Shown here piece after piece: positions 49,023-61,052 of a stretch of DNA of 64,000 bases. Position 1 is the first letter of the stretch; every line of letters begins with the position of its first letter. The notes under the pieces are model-generated. The model was not told the origin of the DNA, searched no databases, and was given only the letters and a program-made list of their open reading frames with translations. Origin of the DNA: Syngnathus acus (lineage: Eukaryota > Chordata > Actinopteri > Syngnathiformes > Syngnathidae); NCBI RefSeq assembly GCF_901709675.1, contig NC_051106.1, positions 10,922,001-10,986,000 of the forward strand, in the 5' to 3' direction. A program made the translations under genes and the position numbers.

Positions 49023-49269
49023 CTCTGCTGCCCTTCTCACCGGCCCCATTCAAAACAACAGTCTGCTTTCTTTCGATCACGGTGCCTCGCGAATGCAAGC
49101 AGAAGAGTTGCTTCCAGAGTCACAATGGCGCACTTTTAGTTGGTTTTTGGGTTTTTTTCTGTTTGGTTTGGTTTTTTTTTTTTTCCAGCCTGGTGCCTAC
49201 TATTTGACTTTTCGTTCCCCTCTCCTTCAGTAGCAGCAGCAGCAACCCCTGCCCTGCTCGGCCGGAGCG

Positions 49270-51232
49270 ATGCCCGCCGGGATGTTCAGCATCGACAGTA
49301 TACTGTCCGGACGACCGAGCTGCAAGGAGCCGCTGCTTCTCCACCGGGGCGGTCCGGTCGTGTTGCCTGGGGGGCTGAGCGACTCTGTTTATTCAGACTA
49401 CAACGGATTGTACACCGCCGCGTGTGGCCTCCCAGGCCCCGGAGTTCCGTCTGTGAACGGAACCAGAGTCGGATATAACGGCTATTACTACGGACAGCTA
49501 CAAGTTCAAGGCACCGGAGGACTCCCTTGTTGTGGTGCCGCCGCCGCCGCCGTGCACAGCCTCAGCCCACAGCAATGCCCTTGCATCACGCCAGGTAAAT
49601 ATATATATGTAAATATATTTCTACGCGAGCAAATTTCGTGATTCAAATGATACTTGAAAGCCATTTTGTTTGGATTGCTGACTACGTCATATTGTACCTC
49701 GGATGCACAAGGACGCAATCTCATTCGCGCACGCAACGGACATGTCCAAATGAATTGTTTACAATCACCATGTAGATATTTATTGACGATGTGTGCGTGC
49801 GTTTAAAGCACAAGACATCGAGTTATCGAGTTTTTGCCGGAAATTGCCAGAAATTTCGAATTGAGAAGGTCTGACGCATGCATGGTAAATGTCACCGACT
49901 CAGCCTAATAGATTTGTGAAAAGTGCTTACAACTGCTTAGTGTGAAAATTAAGTGTGTGAGTGTGACGTCTCTATAGTAGTGACTGCGTGTTTTGTTTGC
50001 CTCCTTCAATATAAACTATACAAATACCATACAATATAAATAGCATACAATATAAATATAAATCGAGCAGACTCTCCGCATACAGCGACGTGTGTGCGTG
50101 TGTGTGTGTGCGTGCGCGCGCGCGCGTGTGTGTTTTCCCATTTTGACGCGTGCGTGTCCGTTTATCTCGCAGGCTATGACAGTCCGGGTTCGGTGTTGGT
50201 CTCCTCCGTGCCGCATCATATGATGTCCTACGTGAATATGGGCAACTTTTCGCGGAGTGAGCTGCAACTCCTCAACCAGCTGCACTGCCGCAGGAAGCGA
50301 CGGCACCGAACCATCTTCACCGACGAGCAGCTGGAGGCTCTGGAGGGCCTCTTCCAAGAGACCAAGTACCCCGACGTTGGCACCCGGGAACAACTCGCTC
50401 GTAAGGTTCACCTACGGGAGGAGAAGGTCGAGGTCAGAACAATCCCTCCCCCCCCCCCCCCCCCTTCTATTTGCACGAGTACAGTTATTACTGCGCGTAC
50501 ATTGTGATTTGCAAAGTTATCTGCGAATGGAAACGATTTACGCTTATAGCGCTTCAATGTTTGCGTTTATCAAATGTGCTTTTATTGAAAAGAATAACCC
50601 ACAAAATTGATGGATGAATGGATGGATAAAAACAACAAATTCAATTAATACATACAATGCCGATTGCATAAAACGTTTATTTTGCCCAAGCTTAAGTTTT
50701 GCGACGTAGTTAGGTTCTAAAGCAGCAGTCTGAAGTGACAATTTTTGGGGGGGAATATCTTGAATATCAGAAAGATACAGCAGGATGAATTATCGAATGT
50801 AAAAAATAACACTGGTAATATGATAAAGTCGAGTCGAAGTACACATACTGAATGAATCTGTGCAGTTAAGACCCATGCTGATTTGCCTAACCTCACAATG
50901 GATCTTGTGTCTACTTGGCCAATTTAAGTCCTTTTTTTTATTTATATATATATAAATACAAAGCAAAAATATTAATGTACGAATTGAAAATGATTTTATA
51001 CTGCTAATAAGGTTATATATCAATCTATCTATCTATCTATTATGTTATTTGTTTATTCATTATTTATTCATCACTCTTATTTATTCATTGTTTGTGCCTT
51101 CTTGTTTTTTTTGTTTACTTGTATGTATATTGTGTACTGTCTTGTCACCGTGGGATAGTAGGAACGTAATTTCGATTTCTTTGTGTGTCTTGGCATGTGA
51201 AGAAATTGACAATAAAGCAGACTTTGACTTTG

Positions 51233-51325
<93 letters not shown>

Positions 51326-51496
51326 TACATTTGTGGTTTCTTACCGCAGGTTTGGTTCAAAAACAGACGGGCCAAATGGAGGCGGCAAAAAAGGTCGTCA
51401 TCGGAGGAATCGGAGAATACTCCGAAATGGAACAAAACAAAAAAAACGTCCGCGGAGAAAACTGAGGAGAGCAAAAGTGAAGTGGACTCGGACTGA
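49270..51496 (+). CDS. gsc: Goosecoid, paired-like homeodomain repressor of the organizer, complete
   Basis: Goosecoid is a nuclear transcription factor of the organizer/prechordal mesoderm and later of craniofacial tissue. Exons: 49270-49594, 50173-50432, 51350-51496; the sum is 732 nt (243 aa; family 240-257). The N-terminus contains the goosecoid-engrailed homology repressor motif FSIDSIL at residues 6-12. A short alanine run follows near residue 90. The homeodomain spans about 150-209 and has lysine at position 50 (WFKNRR), the Bicoid-type specificity that reads TAATCC. The tail is serine/glutamate-rich. Intron positions, including one within helix 3 between KVE and VWF, match vertebrate gsc. 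The start is the first ATG in the frame and gives the family N-terminus. Confidence 0.98.
51050..51235 (+). mobile_element. LINE 3' tail in gsc intron 2
   Basis: Plus-strand copy of the element at 18311-18540, ending AATAAAGCAGACTTTGACTT. The (TA)n array begins within a few bases of its end. Confidence 0.7.
51240..51319. repeat. (TA)n microsatellite before gsc exon 3
   Basis: Forty TA units immediately after the LINE tail; the array ends 30 bases before the exon 3 acceptor (51348-51349). Confidence 0.95.
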
Positions 51497-52854
51497 GTTA
51501 AACGATCGAAACGCGTGCACGTTTGCTTGGATCAGTGGTGAATGACTTGTGTTGCACAGGTGTACATATATCCTAGTTGCATTGTCTATTTATATCTAAT
51601 TTAATTTGAATGTTAAGAGAATCAAGACACTTGAGTTGATGTCACTCACCGTGCCACACGCGACACCTTTGTATTCATGTTGTAATATGACGTATACCTG
51701 TCAGTTGCCAACGTAGCGAGAATGGAAATGTGGAGTTGTGTTAATGCGCTGCGAACAGCTTTACAATGTGGATTATGCGGAATAGAATATTTATTTAAAA
51801 AAGAAAAGTCAATTAAAAATAATCCATATACTCACGACTGAACATTAAAACATAAACCACATGGCTGATTTAATAATTATGTACTGTACGTTGCTTGCCA
51901 GCCATATTTATAGGAATTTCTTTTCCATTTGAAAACAGGTTAAACCGGAGACTGAACATTTTCACCCCAATATATTGATTAAAGATGAAAGTGATTCCCA
52001 CTCCATGTATACACGGCATTTTATCAGTTAGGTTCAGTGACGGATTTCTGCAAGAATTAGAATGATCGCCTAAATTGATCACGTTTGGTTGACACGGAGC
52101 AAGAGCACTTCGTGGATTCTGTCCTCATTGTGCTTCCTTCCGTGCACATTTTCAACATCATGAATGTTGGGACGATTAAAGACTACCCCGTAGGTGTGAA
52201 TGCATGTGAGTGTCAATTGTTACTGGCTTGCACGTGTCCGTACCCGTGCGGCGCCGGCGGCGGCCTGTTCGCTCAGTTGGAATATGCGCCAATTCGCCTA
52301 CAAGCGGGAGGGCGGGGGGCAAAAGTATGGATGTTGGAATATAAAATCATGCTGTGACAAGGGTTCCCTCCCGCGCGGGTACCCTAAAAGAAAAGTGTAA
52401 AAAAAACGTAGTAAATTCAACAAGCGTCACGTTAAACCTTTCCTCTATTAGCCTGTGGCGTTTAAAAAAAAAAATCAACTTATAATTCATCATTATTTAG
52501 ATACAATAGATTCATTGTCACAGTTTGTACTAAAAGCAAAGTGCGCTGATTAATTATATTTGGTTCTATTTAGAAAAAAGTATTGAAGGAAACGTGAGCA
52601 AATCGCTGGTATTATTCATAAAACAAAATTTAAAAAAATAAATGGGTCGATTGTAACATTAGGTAACGCATGCACTGAAATTCGTACAAATAGTTTATAT
52701 TCGACTTAACACGCAAATAAGAAAATACAATATAAAATCGATTTGAATCGATTATCGCTATAATAGGCGAGACACGAGGGCAAAGCATATTTTAATTGTT
52801 AGCGTTTGAAAATGTATCCAACTATTCCAAATTTAAGTGTTAGGTGTAGGGGAC

Positions 52855-52898
<44 letters not shown>

Positions 52899-54482
52899 CA
52901 AAGAATGTCACATTATATGTATATATATATATATATATACGTATATATACGTATATATATATATATAATTATATTATTATAAATGTGACATTCTTTGTGA
53001 AATGTGTTTTGTTATAGCTGAGTCACATTTATTTCGAGGATGATAACACATTTCACAAAGAATGTCATGATCATGCAACTGTAATGATTTTTCATTTCAT
53101 ATGCGTATTTCTTTAAGAAAAAAAATGCACAAGTGTATTTTATTAAACGTGATTTTTTTCCCCCCTGAAACTTGATACAATATCATCATCATCATCAAAA
53201 TGTCGAGTGATATCACGGAATATGCCGTAAATTTACGTTTTCATCTTAAGCAGCATACCGTTAAATGAAGCACATTTGCCGTAAGAACATGTAAAGCCCT
53301 TTTTTTCAGTTCAAAATGAGTCGCCTAAATATTTCACCGTAAAACCCTTCGTTAAATTTCTTCAATTTAAAATGGAGGATGAACACATTTTCTCTAGTCA
53401 ATGAAATGAATAATTTAACAGAACTTTGATGTCAAGCCTTTTCTCTTCTTTCTTTTCGTTTTCTTTTTTCAGGCTAATTTCGAGCATAGCACAATCAATC
53501 GCTGTCTTAATTTGGACGATTAGACTGCAGAGGTAGGGCAGGCCCGCCCGAGACGCGAGGAACGCAGGCCGCTCGAACGCCGGCCCGCGAACTCGTCAAG
53601 CAATTGAGGGCACTCGGCGCGGTCCGGAGCCGCTGCCTGTTCAATATTTTCACCATGACGTGTTTGAATTTCTATGGCTGCCTTAATTCACACTTGTGGC
53701 GCATCGAATGGACACGTGAAGAAATCAAAATGGTGAATAGTCGGCTCCCCATTTCAATATGCTATTATATTGGCTCAAAACGAACTACATTTGACGCACT
53801 CGTTTGAATAAAATATGATGAAAATAACGGCATTTGATCGTAACAATATCGGAAAATGATTCAATTCTAGTGATGGCCTCGTTTTTCAACGTGTGGTGAA
53901 GTCTGTCTGCCGTCAGTCTTCGTTGACCATTCAATCACCGGTAAGAGAGGAAAAAAACTATTTAGAGCTCGTAGCATTTAAAATGCACTGTTACTGATAG
54001 CATATTTGTTTATTTGATGAATACACATTGTTTACTGAATGCACCACCAATGTCATGGACTCCATATTATTTACTGAATCTCCTTAATTATATGATGACT
54101 GTGGTTTTCTCCTGTAGGTTAGTTGAACTACCCTACTACTAACTAGTTTGAATTGTTTCAGTTATCTGCTGATTTTCAAGATTGATTTTCTTGTATTTCA
54201 CACACAGGAAAGGCAAGCCCTATTTGGCAGAGCACGTGACGTGAATTGGCATCGCCTTCAAAACCTCCTGTACTGTACAGTCAAAATCTGCAGCGACTAG
54301 GAGTTCAAAACAATCTTGCGTCAATGGTCGGCAGATATCCAATTCCAGATCAATATAAAATTGCATTTGATGGGAATCATTTCAAGAGAAAAGCCCTGAA
54401 AATCTGAAGGTAATGAAGTCACTCCTGCACGCTCTCAGTTACAGCCAACGAAGGATGCGGACTTCTGTGATCCAAAAATGTG
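51497..54482. other. gsc 3' UTR and gsc-ak7 convergent intergenic region
   Basis: An ATTAAA at 51844-51849 is a candidate gsc polyadenylation signal, and TTTATT at 54009-54014 is a candidate AATAAA for ak7 on the minus strand. The region is AT-rich, with a GT array at about 52855-52892 and the inverted-repeat cluster at 52894-53074. No coding exon is seen. Confidence 0.6.
52894..53074. repeat. Three-arm inverted repeat around a TA-rich loop
   Basis: A 21-bp arm at 52894-52914 is repeated as its exact complement at 52982-53002 and again in the first orientation, truncated to 17 bp, at 53051-53067. The second and third arms share a longer match extending through AATGTGTT. Confidence 0.88.
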
Positions 54483-57400
54483 TCAGGGGTTATTCTTGAT
54501 CAGATACTCTGCCTGAAACGACACAGAATAAAATTCAAGGAAATTTCAAGGCAAAATCTCAATCTCACATCATTACCAGGAAGTCTATTGGGTCCTCTGG
54601 CCATGCTGAGCCACATGCAATCAAGCCTTGAGACAGAGTGCTTATGACGTGCTCTATCAAGTAGGTCTTCATTGGCACCGATAGAACCTCCAATTGCTGC
54701 ACTTCCCGTTGCCTCTTCTCCTTTAAAGTGTTAGACTTTCAAACGCACGCACGCATACACACACACAGACACACACACGTTTGGGACTGGTTGGACGGAT
54801 GGATACCCAGGGCTTTGTGTCTGTTACAAACCATGATCGAGCTATTTGTAATTGTATATGCCCAGTTGATAAAAACTGGTGAGTTTTTTTTTTTTTTTTC
54901 CCCCCCACCCAGTTCAAATCATCTCAAGCAAACGAGAGGAATTCCAGATTGAATGATAGAAGAAAGCTTCGTACCCACAGCTGCCAATGTGCAGATCTCT
55001 GTCTGGCTTCGTCCCTCTGCTTTTGCTCCCTCCTTAGTTTCTCAAGCGTCTCTATCAGCTCAGTTTCCCCATCCTGTACCTTGTGATTTCTCTGCTTGTA
55101 GTTTCTGGGTTGGCCCACTCTTTCGCAGATTTGATGCAACAGCAATTGGTTGTCAGGTGAATTGACGCTGGTAATTTCTGTAAAGATGAACAAAGAATGG
55201 ATCAAAGAAATCACTAGGAAATCTTGTGGAGGAAAAAAGTCCCGTCTGTGCGGTATGATGTGAAGCATTTGTGGACAGCACGTGAGAGGTCCACTGTGTC
55301 GAAAGCAGCGCTCATGCTATGCTAAGCTACGCTATGCTCTACTGTGCTCTACTCTGCTATGCTTTGTACATAAACACTACTTAAAATCTATTTTTATGAT
55401 GACAACCGAGATGCATATGGAGGATCACCAGTGAAAAAGCCAAGACCTTGTGCAAGGGTTTCAGAAAGGCTGTTACCAATTAAAAAAGGCTTGATGTCCA
55501 ACTCCTCAAAGTAAGTGACAACACTATCTTCTTCCATGTTTTTCTCTCTGTATTTGGCTAAAATTTGCAGGAAATGCTCTTGCTCATATTTGTGTTCCTG
55601 GACCAACTTCTCAGAGAGGTTAATCACTCGATCTTTCAAAAAGGAATCTGATGCATCGAGGCACAAAACAAACTCTGCAAGAGACACACAGAGCAAAGGC
55701 AAAGAAAAGGCAGCTGTGTCAATCAAGCAGAGTCCATCCAAAACATGGGCGTGAGTAAGTCCACCGCCACTCTGTCCCAAAATATCGACTTTTCTTTCAG
55801 GGGAGAATTGTAGTACTGACATTATTTTTAATACAGTCCAATCATATAGGTGCCAATATTGTGCTCGTTCCCTTTAATGACATGTTACCCTATTTTTCCA
55901 CTTGAATAACTACTTGTTGGCGGTCGAACCTGGCATTATCTTCTTGTTGTATAAGGAAGTCAAAGATGCTCTCTCGTCTGATTCATGCTCATCAACTAAA
56001 AAAAAAGAAACACAGACACATGTTTTATGGATTGTGTGCATGTATGATTGTGAGCGCGCATGCTATGGGCATCTTACTGTATATGTGATTATGATCTTGG
56101 ATTTAGTTACCGTGGAAAAACCCTTTGGCTTGCTCATACGTCTTTGGAAATCCATCGAGTACAAAGCCCTGGTTTTTGCAGGGGTTGGACATGAGTTTAT
56201 CTGTCATCACCTTCACCAACAGCTGGTCATCTAAAACACCTAAATGGCAACGATCGATGTTACAAAACATCAAATTTGAAGCATATGATTTTCAAAATCC
56301 AAGTTGGAATAAACGAGTATGAATCAAACACACTTGAGGCAAAGCTTGAGTCTCGGCATAAGCGCTTGGGAATGCACCAAATGTTCAGCTCCCTTGGCTA
56401 CCTTTAGCCAATCAGGTTAGTCAGTCGCAGTCGAATATCCAATTCGACTCCCAGGGAAGACCATTACCTCTTCAAACATCTTCTTGTTCCATCTTTATTT
56501 GTGGCTTGTTCAGTGCGGTGATTGTGGTGCATTCAAGTTTACGCCCCCGCCCGTCGTACCTCCGTTCTGTTCCATGTTCTCCTTGAAAATGTTCAGCAGC
56601 TCCTGGGCTTCTGTTGCTGATGTTGATTCCCCATTGTCTAGGTCTGAAGGAGTATTCCTAATCATAAATTCCTGGATCAGGACAGGACTACATTTCAACA
56701 TGTGATATTGCCATCTAGGTAATATGTCACTTTTCCCTGCATGAATGGGCAAAAAAATAAAATACAAAATGGAGTTGTAACCAGGTGTGAGACAGTCTCG
56801 GAGATTGTCTCCTTCAGCCTGATGTGGTGGAGTTTGTAGTGGTCACATATTTGTTGAGACACTCTGCTTTTCCCCACTGCAGGAGGACCCAGAACACACA
56901 TACGAATGGGCTAGACGGAGTGCACAAGAGATTGAAACATTTCAAGTCATTGGCAAAAGTAGTGTGACAATGAAATGTACAATGGTCTGGAAGTTGAGAT
57001 TTGGCATGCACCTAATGGGCTGAAAAATATGCTCCAGAGCTGCCAAGTGTTACAGCTGTAGTACATGGATGCAGCAGGAGTTGGATGTTGACAGTAGTAA
57101 CAGTATGTATGTGCGTGCAACTGTTGTTCTTTGTCTATTCAGTACATACCAGCAGTCCCCTGCTCTGGCGGTACTCTTCCACCACCAGTTCGATGTTCTC
57201 CACAAGACCAAACTCACACAACCAGTGGACAGTGAACAGTTCCTTGAGATGGACACCTTCCATGCAAAGGTTGACGCGCAATAAATCAATATCCATGATC
57301 TTTTAAGAATAAGACAGAGAAGAAACTGTGAAAGGAGAATTTGGATTTCTTGAAATGCGCACGCTATATTAAAAATGGTCAGCTTTCTATTGGCCTTTGA

Positions 57401-60400
57401 AGTGAACGACATACTGCAACCTACACCGAAGTCCTGTTTTAGGAAGGCCTCTTCAAATGGCTTCCTCTGGATCTTCCCCGATCCGAGCGCACAGGCAATG
57501 GACTGGTGGAAAACAAAACAAAACAAAATGAAATGTCATTTAGCATCCGTGCCCTTCCGAAGCATGTGCACGACGGTGAAGCGTGCGCACGACGGCCAAG
57601 CATGTGCACGACGACAAAGAAAAAAAAAAAACACAACCCCGAGATTCCTCAATTCCTAGTCACACGCAACCGGTAGGAAAGGGACTCGTCATGCATGCTA
57701 TTGTTTCAAGTTCGGTGAAAGCGTCGTTTGTTTGAGCTACGAGTTGTGTTTATCTGAACTTTGAGCGGCTCAATCAGTTTGAAGTATTCACAAAGGCAAA
57801 GTGGATGTTTATGTTTGGCATATGCTTCTGTTTCAGTTAAGTTGTGACCCAAAAAAAAAAAAATCTTGAATCTTATTTACTTAGTTAGTTGTGCTTCATA
57901 TTTTCCTGGTATGCAATTACTGAACTTAGTTCAATAACTGAAAATAATGCAATGTTTTCTTTGTTTAAGGTCATCAACTAGGCACTAGGCTGCAAAAAGA
58001 AAAAGAGGAAGATCTGAGTTGTTCTAAGGACCGAGGCCCTTTTTTTAAGTTGGGGCAAAGAAGTGGGGAAAATCAGGTTGAAGGTGCCGCGCCGCACCGC
58101 ACCGCACCGCACCGCACCGCAGAGAGACCACAGCGCAGCGCAGCAAATGGCATGACTTGTAATATTCCCTGAAGTGACAAAGTAAGTGCATTGCATGTTG
58201 TACTCAGAGCCAGTCAATCTGTGCGATAGCAAGAGCGACAATGTTCGTTGATGTGTTGGAAAATATGTGGTTGCCATTTTGACAGTATGAGCATTGTTCC
58301 TGACATTGACAATACGTAACATACATACCTTGACAATGTCCTCCATGGTGTTGTTGGAATAGTCCACAGCGACCAAGTAATAAGGCTTCGGCTGGATCTC
58401 AATTATTTTTTCAATAACACTATCATGAGAAGAAACGAAAAGGACAGTTAAAAGCATAGTACTAGAGCTGTGCCAAACCTGAGATTTTGGTATTGGTGAT
58501 GGCGCCAGTATGGTAGCAAGTACGTTGAGGTTAAAAAAAGGTGATACTTTTTTTGAAATTGCGTGTTTTGTGAAAATGAAACGTTCTTGTTTAGTTTACA
58601 AGGCTTGCCTCTGATATGGAGCATGAACAATTGAGCTGTTTCAGGCAACCAGAAGAGCCCACCCACTGTGATTGATTACAGCAGTCAAATATCCAATGTA
58701 TGGTGAAGGGAATAATTGGACACCTCTATTCATTAATAGATATATATGATTATTTACAGAAAACACTGAATCGAGTATTGCTGTTGTGGCCAACCTTGCA
58801 AGGTCACTGACGTGAATGGTGGGAACAATGTTGTTGCCCTCTCCAAAGACTGCTATTTCATTTTCTTGTCCCAGCCATGACATCTATAAATCCAGAAATA
58901 AATGGTTGGGATTAAAAAGTTTGAAGCCATCACAAACAGTCATTCAGAATCTTGCTTCATATGGAATTGCACCAAAGTCGTTTTGACCAGGGAGTAATTC
59001 AGTGAAGAAGCGCCGCTGCTGACAATGCCCAGAAAATGGAGAATGTGCGCTCTAAGTGTGTGTAAATAAGAGACGGACGGGTGTAACAAGCTAAGAAAAG
59101 AGTGTGAAGTCAAATAAAGGGCTGCAGCGCAGTAACAGTGTCACCGCGTGGTGTTCCTCTTTCCACGCGTGTCCATCGCCATCCCGTACGCGTAACGTAA
59201 TATGGGGGGAGGAAGAGGACGTGAGAAGCCTCAAGGCTACATAAGTGATGACATGTATATTTATTTAGCAAGGAAGGCAACCACGTTGTGTGCCAGAATA
59301 AGCAGAATATGTTGTGAGCACTCACCTTGAAAAATAGATGGAAGACCTGCTCTCCCATTCCATACTGAAGTCCTGACACCACAACATATGTGGAAAACAA
59401 TGGTCTGTCCTAGAAGCAGTAACAGATTTTTGCTAGAAGTGCCAAATGTAACCAAACAGCTCAGATACAAAAAATGAAATGAAAAGTTGTGAGCAATAAT
59501 GAATGCGTGAGTATGCAAAGGTCCTCCAATGGATATAAAAAGTCTACTAGCTCAATGCTATCAAAAGCTATGAACCAAGATGAAACCCTTTCGAAGAGGG
59601 GGCCCTGACTCTGTTTATTGTTTCTCCATTCATCGTTCATCTACTTATTTATTATTGGTCTATTTGTTATTCATTCATATTAAGCTATGTTGTCTATCTG
59701 TTTATCTATCCTTGTGATTCTGTATCTAACTGCTGGCTCCTGAATTTCCCCCCAGGCGGGGATTAAAATAGTATCTTATCTATCTACAATTGTGTCCGTA
59801 GAACTTCAATGCAGAGTCGCTCTGAAACATACCATCTTGCCCATTTTGGCAACCAATTTCTCCAGCTCCAGGTGCTTTTTAAAGTTTGGATGGGGTATTC
59901 TTCTTCTAAAATCATCATCAGTAAAAGGGAGCTCCAGCTCATCCTTTGACAGAATTAAAAAAAAAAGAAGGAGGTTACTATGTGAAATGCTGAAGGCAAC
60001 ATATAGAGCACACAGGGATGGGCAAACACATTGACATTTGCATCATCTCCCAGTGCTTGTGTGAATATTCTCTGGCTTCTTTGCTTTCCTCCCATGAAAA
60101 AATCCAAAACAATGTTGGGGGGGGATATATTATGTACTGGAGAAAAAAGAAGAAGCAACTATAGACCTCTCTGTAGCACCTCTACGTCTCGGTTCCTCAA
60201 ATCTGCGTGGACAGCAGACGCAATAAATCCTTCCAAAATACTTACAGAACTGATTGGCTCACTGCATGCCCAAGTCATTACTGTAGAGATGAGGATAAAC
60301 ATTTTTGGTCGTTTAAAATGTCTTTTATTATCATGGAGGGCTGCAGATATACAAGACAAAATGGAAAACACTTCTTGTTTATGATGATGATGATTATTAT

Positions 60401-60919
60401 TATTGCTATGACTATATCGCCTACCTGTAACTGCCCAGCGGGCTTCGTCTACCTGCTCAGGATGCCCAGTAATGTTGTAGATGATGACGTCACATTCCAT
60501 CAGCTTTTGTAGAACATTTTCCCTACTCACTTGCTAATCACAATAGATAGTTGATCTTTAAGTCACTTATTTGATTTGTGACTTTATTTTTCATGTTGAG
60601 CCTTTGTTAATACTCACAACGTATGCCTCCAACACAAATGGTCTGACCTCCTCTGAAACAAACGAACTCGTTCCAACCACTTCATAACTTTGTGGCACCG
60701 AGTCGCATGATTTCAATGTCCGACCCTCTTTCTCAGCCGAGCCATCACCTTCAATCGTATGTTTGGAAAGACACTGTCAACAAGAAACACCTTTTATTAT
60801 ATCCATTTCACGAGGACCTTTTAATTCTTCATGTCTATAGATTTTACCTTTGCAATACATTTAGATGTGAATGAGTCAATATCGTTGATAAAAACTCTTA
60901 TCTGTGTATGTATGTCCAT
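54483..60919 (-). CDS. ak7: Adenylate kinase 7, axonemal nucleotide kinase, complete
   Basis: AK7 catalyses 2 ADP = ATP + AMP and is required for motile cilia and sperm flagella. Exons in transcript order: 60919-60848, 60773-60618, 60533-60425, 60340-60246, 59943-59833, 59409-59326, 58883-58795, 58419-58329, 57502-57425, 57299-57150, 56910-56782, 56671-56560, 56239-56111, 55995-55930, 55674-55477, 55177-54975, 54720-54577, 54512-54483; the sum is 2046 nt (681 aa; human 723). Domains: an N-terminal NAD-dependent-epimerase-like region (1-340), then adenylate kinase with P-loop GPPAVGKS (353-360) and LDGFPKTY (453-460), a charged coiled coil, and a C-terminal DPY30-type docking helix ending AEYLIKNNP. 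The acidic insertion after the P-loop is shorter than in human. The junction between the eleventh and twelfth exons is the least certain: its donor is GTTACA. Confidence 0.95.
57559..57615. repeat. 19-bp tandem repeat, three copies, ak7 intron 8
   Basis: Units of the form GAAGCATGTGCACGACGGT, varying at a few positions, adjoin the exon at 57425-57502. Confidence 0.8.
58081..58140. repeat. (GCACC)n GC-rich pentanucleotide repeat, ak7 intron 8
   Basis: Six or so CCGCA units followed by GCAGC repeats, in an otherwise AT-rich intron. Confidence 0.85.
59620..59787 (+). mobile_element. LINE-type tail with (TATC)n in ak7 intron 5
   Basis: GGCTCCTGAATTTCCCCCC followed by GGGGATTAAAATAGTATC and TATC repeats is the characteristic end of a widespread teleost non-LTR element; only the tail is present. 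Confidence 0.6.
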
Positions 60920-60951
60920 CTTGCCGTCCGTCCGCCAGAACCTACGGCAAG

Positions 60952-61052
60952 CTTCCGGGTTTGTGTTATTATCCGTTGCCATGGGTGACGTAAACACTCG
61001 CTGTCAACCCAGTACCATCCTAAGCGCAAATGCGCAGAATGTCGCCATCTTG
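60952..61052 (-). promoter_or_regulatory. ak7 promoter with X-box, forkhead, ETS and YY1-like sites
   Basis: A full RFX X-box, GTTGCC-ATG-GGTGAC, lies at 60976-60990, immediately followed by forkhead motif GTAAACA at 60991-60997. An ETS-type CTTCCGG is at 60952-60958, and a YY1-type CAAGATGGCGAC reads on the minus strand at 61052-61041. All fall within 135 bp upstream of the ak7 ATG. Confidence 0.6.

Noticed and set aside
50433-51349. Frames of YIYIYI repeats across gsc intron 2
   Set aside because: They are (TA)n; the homeodomain continues only from 51350 after splicing.
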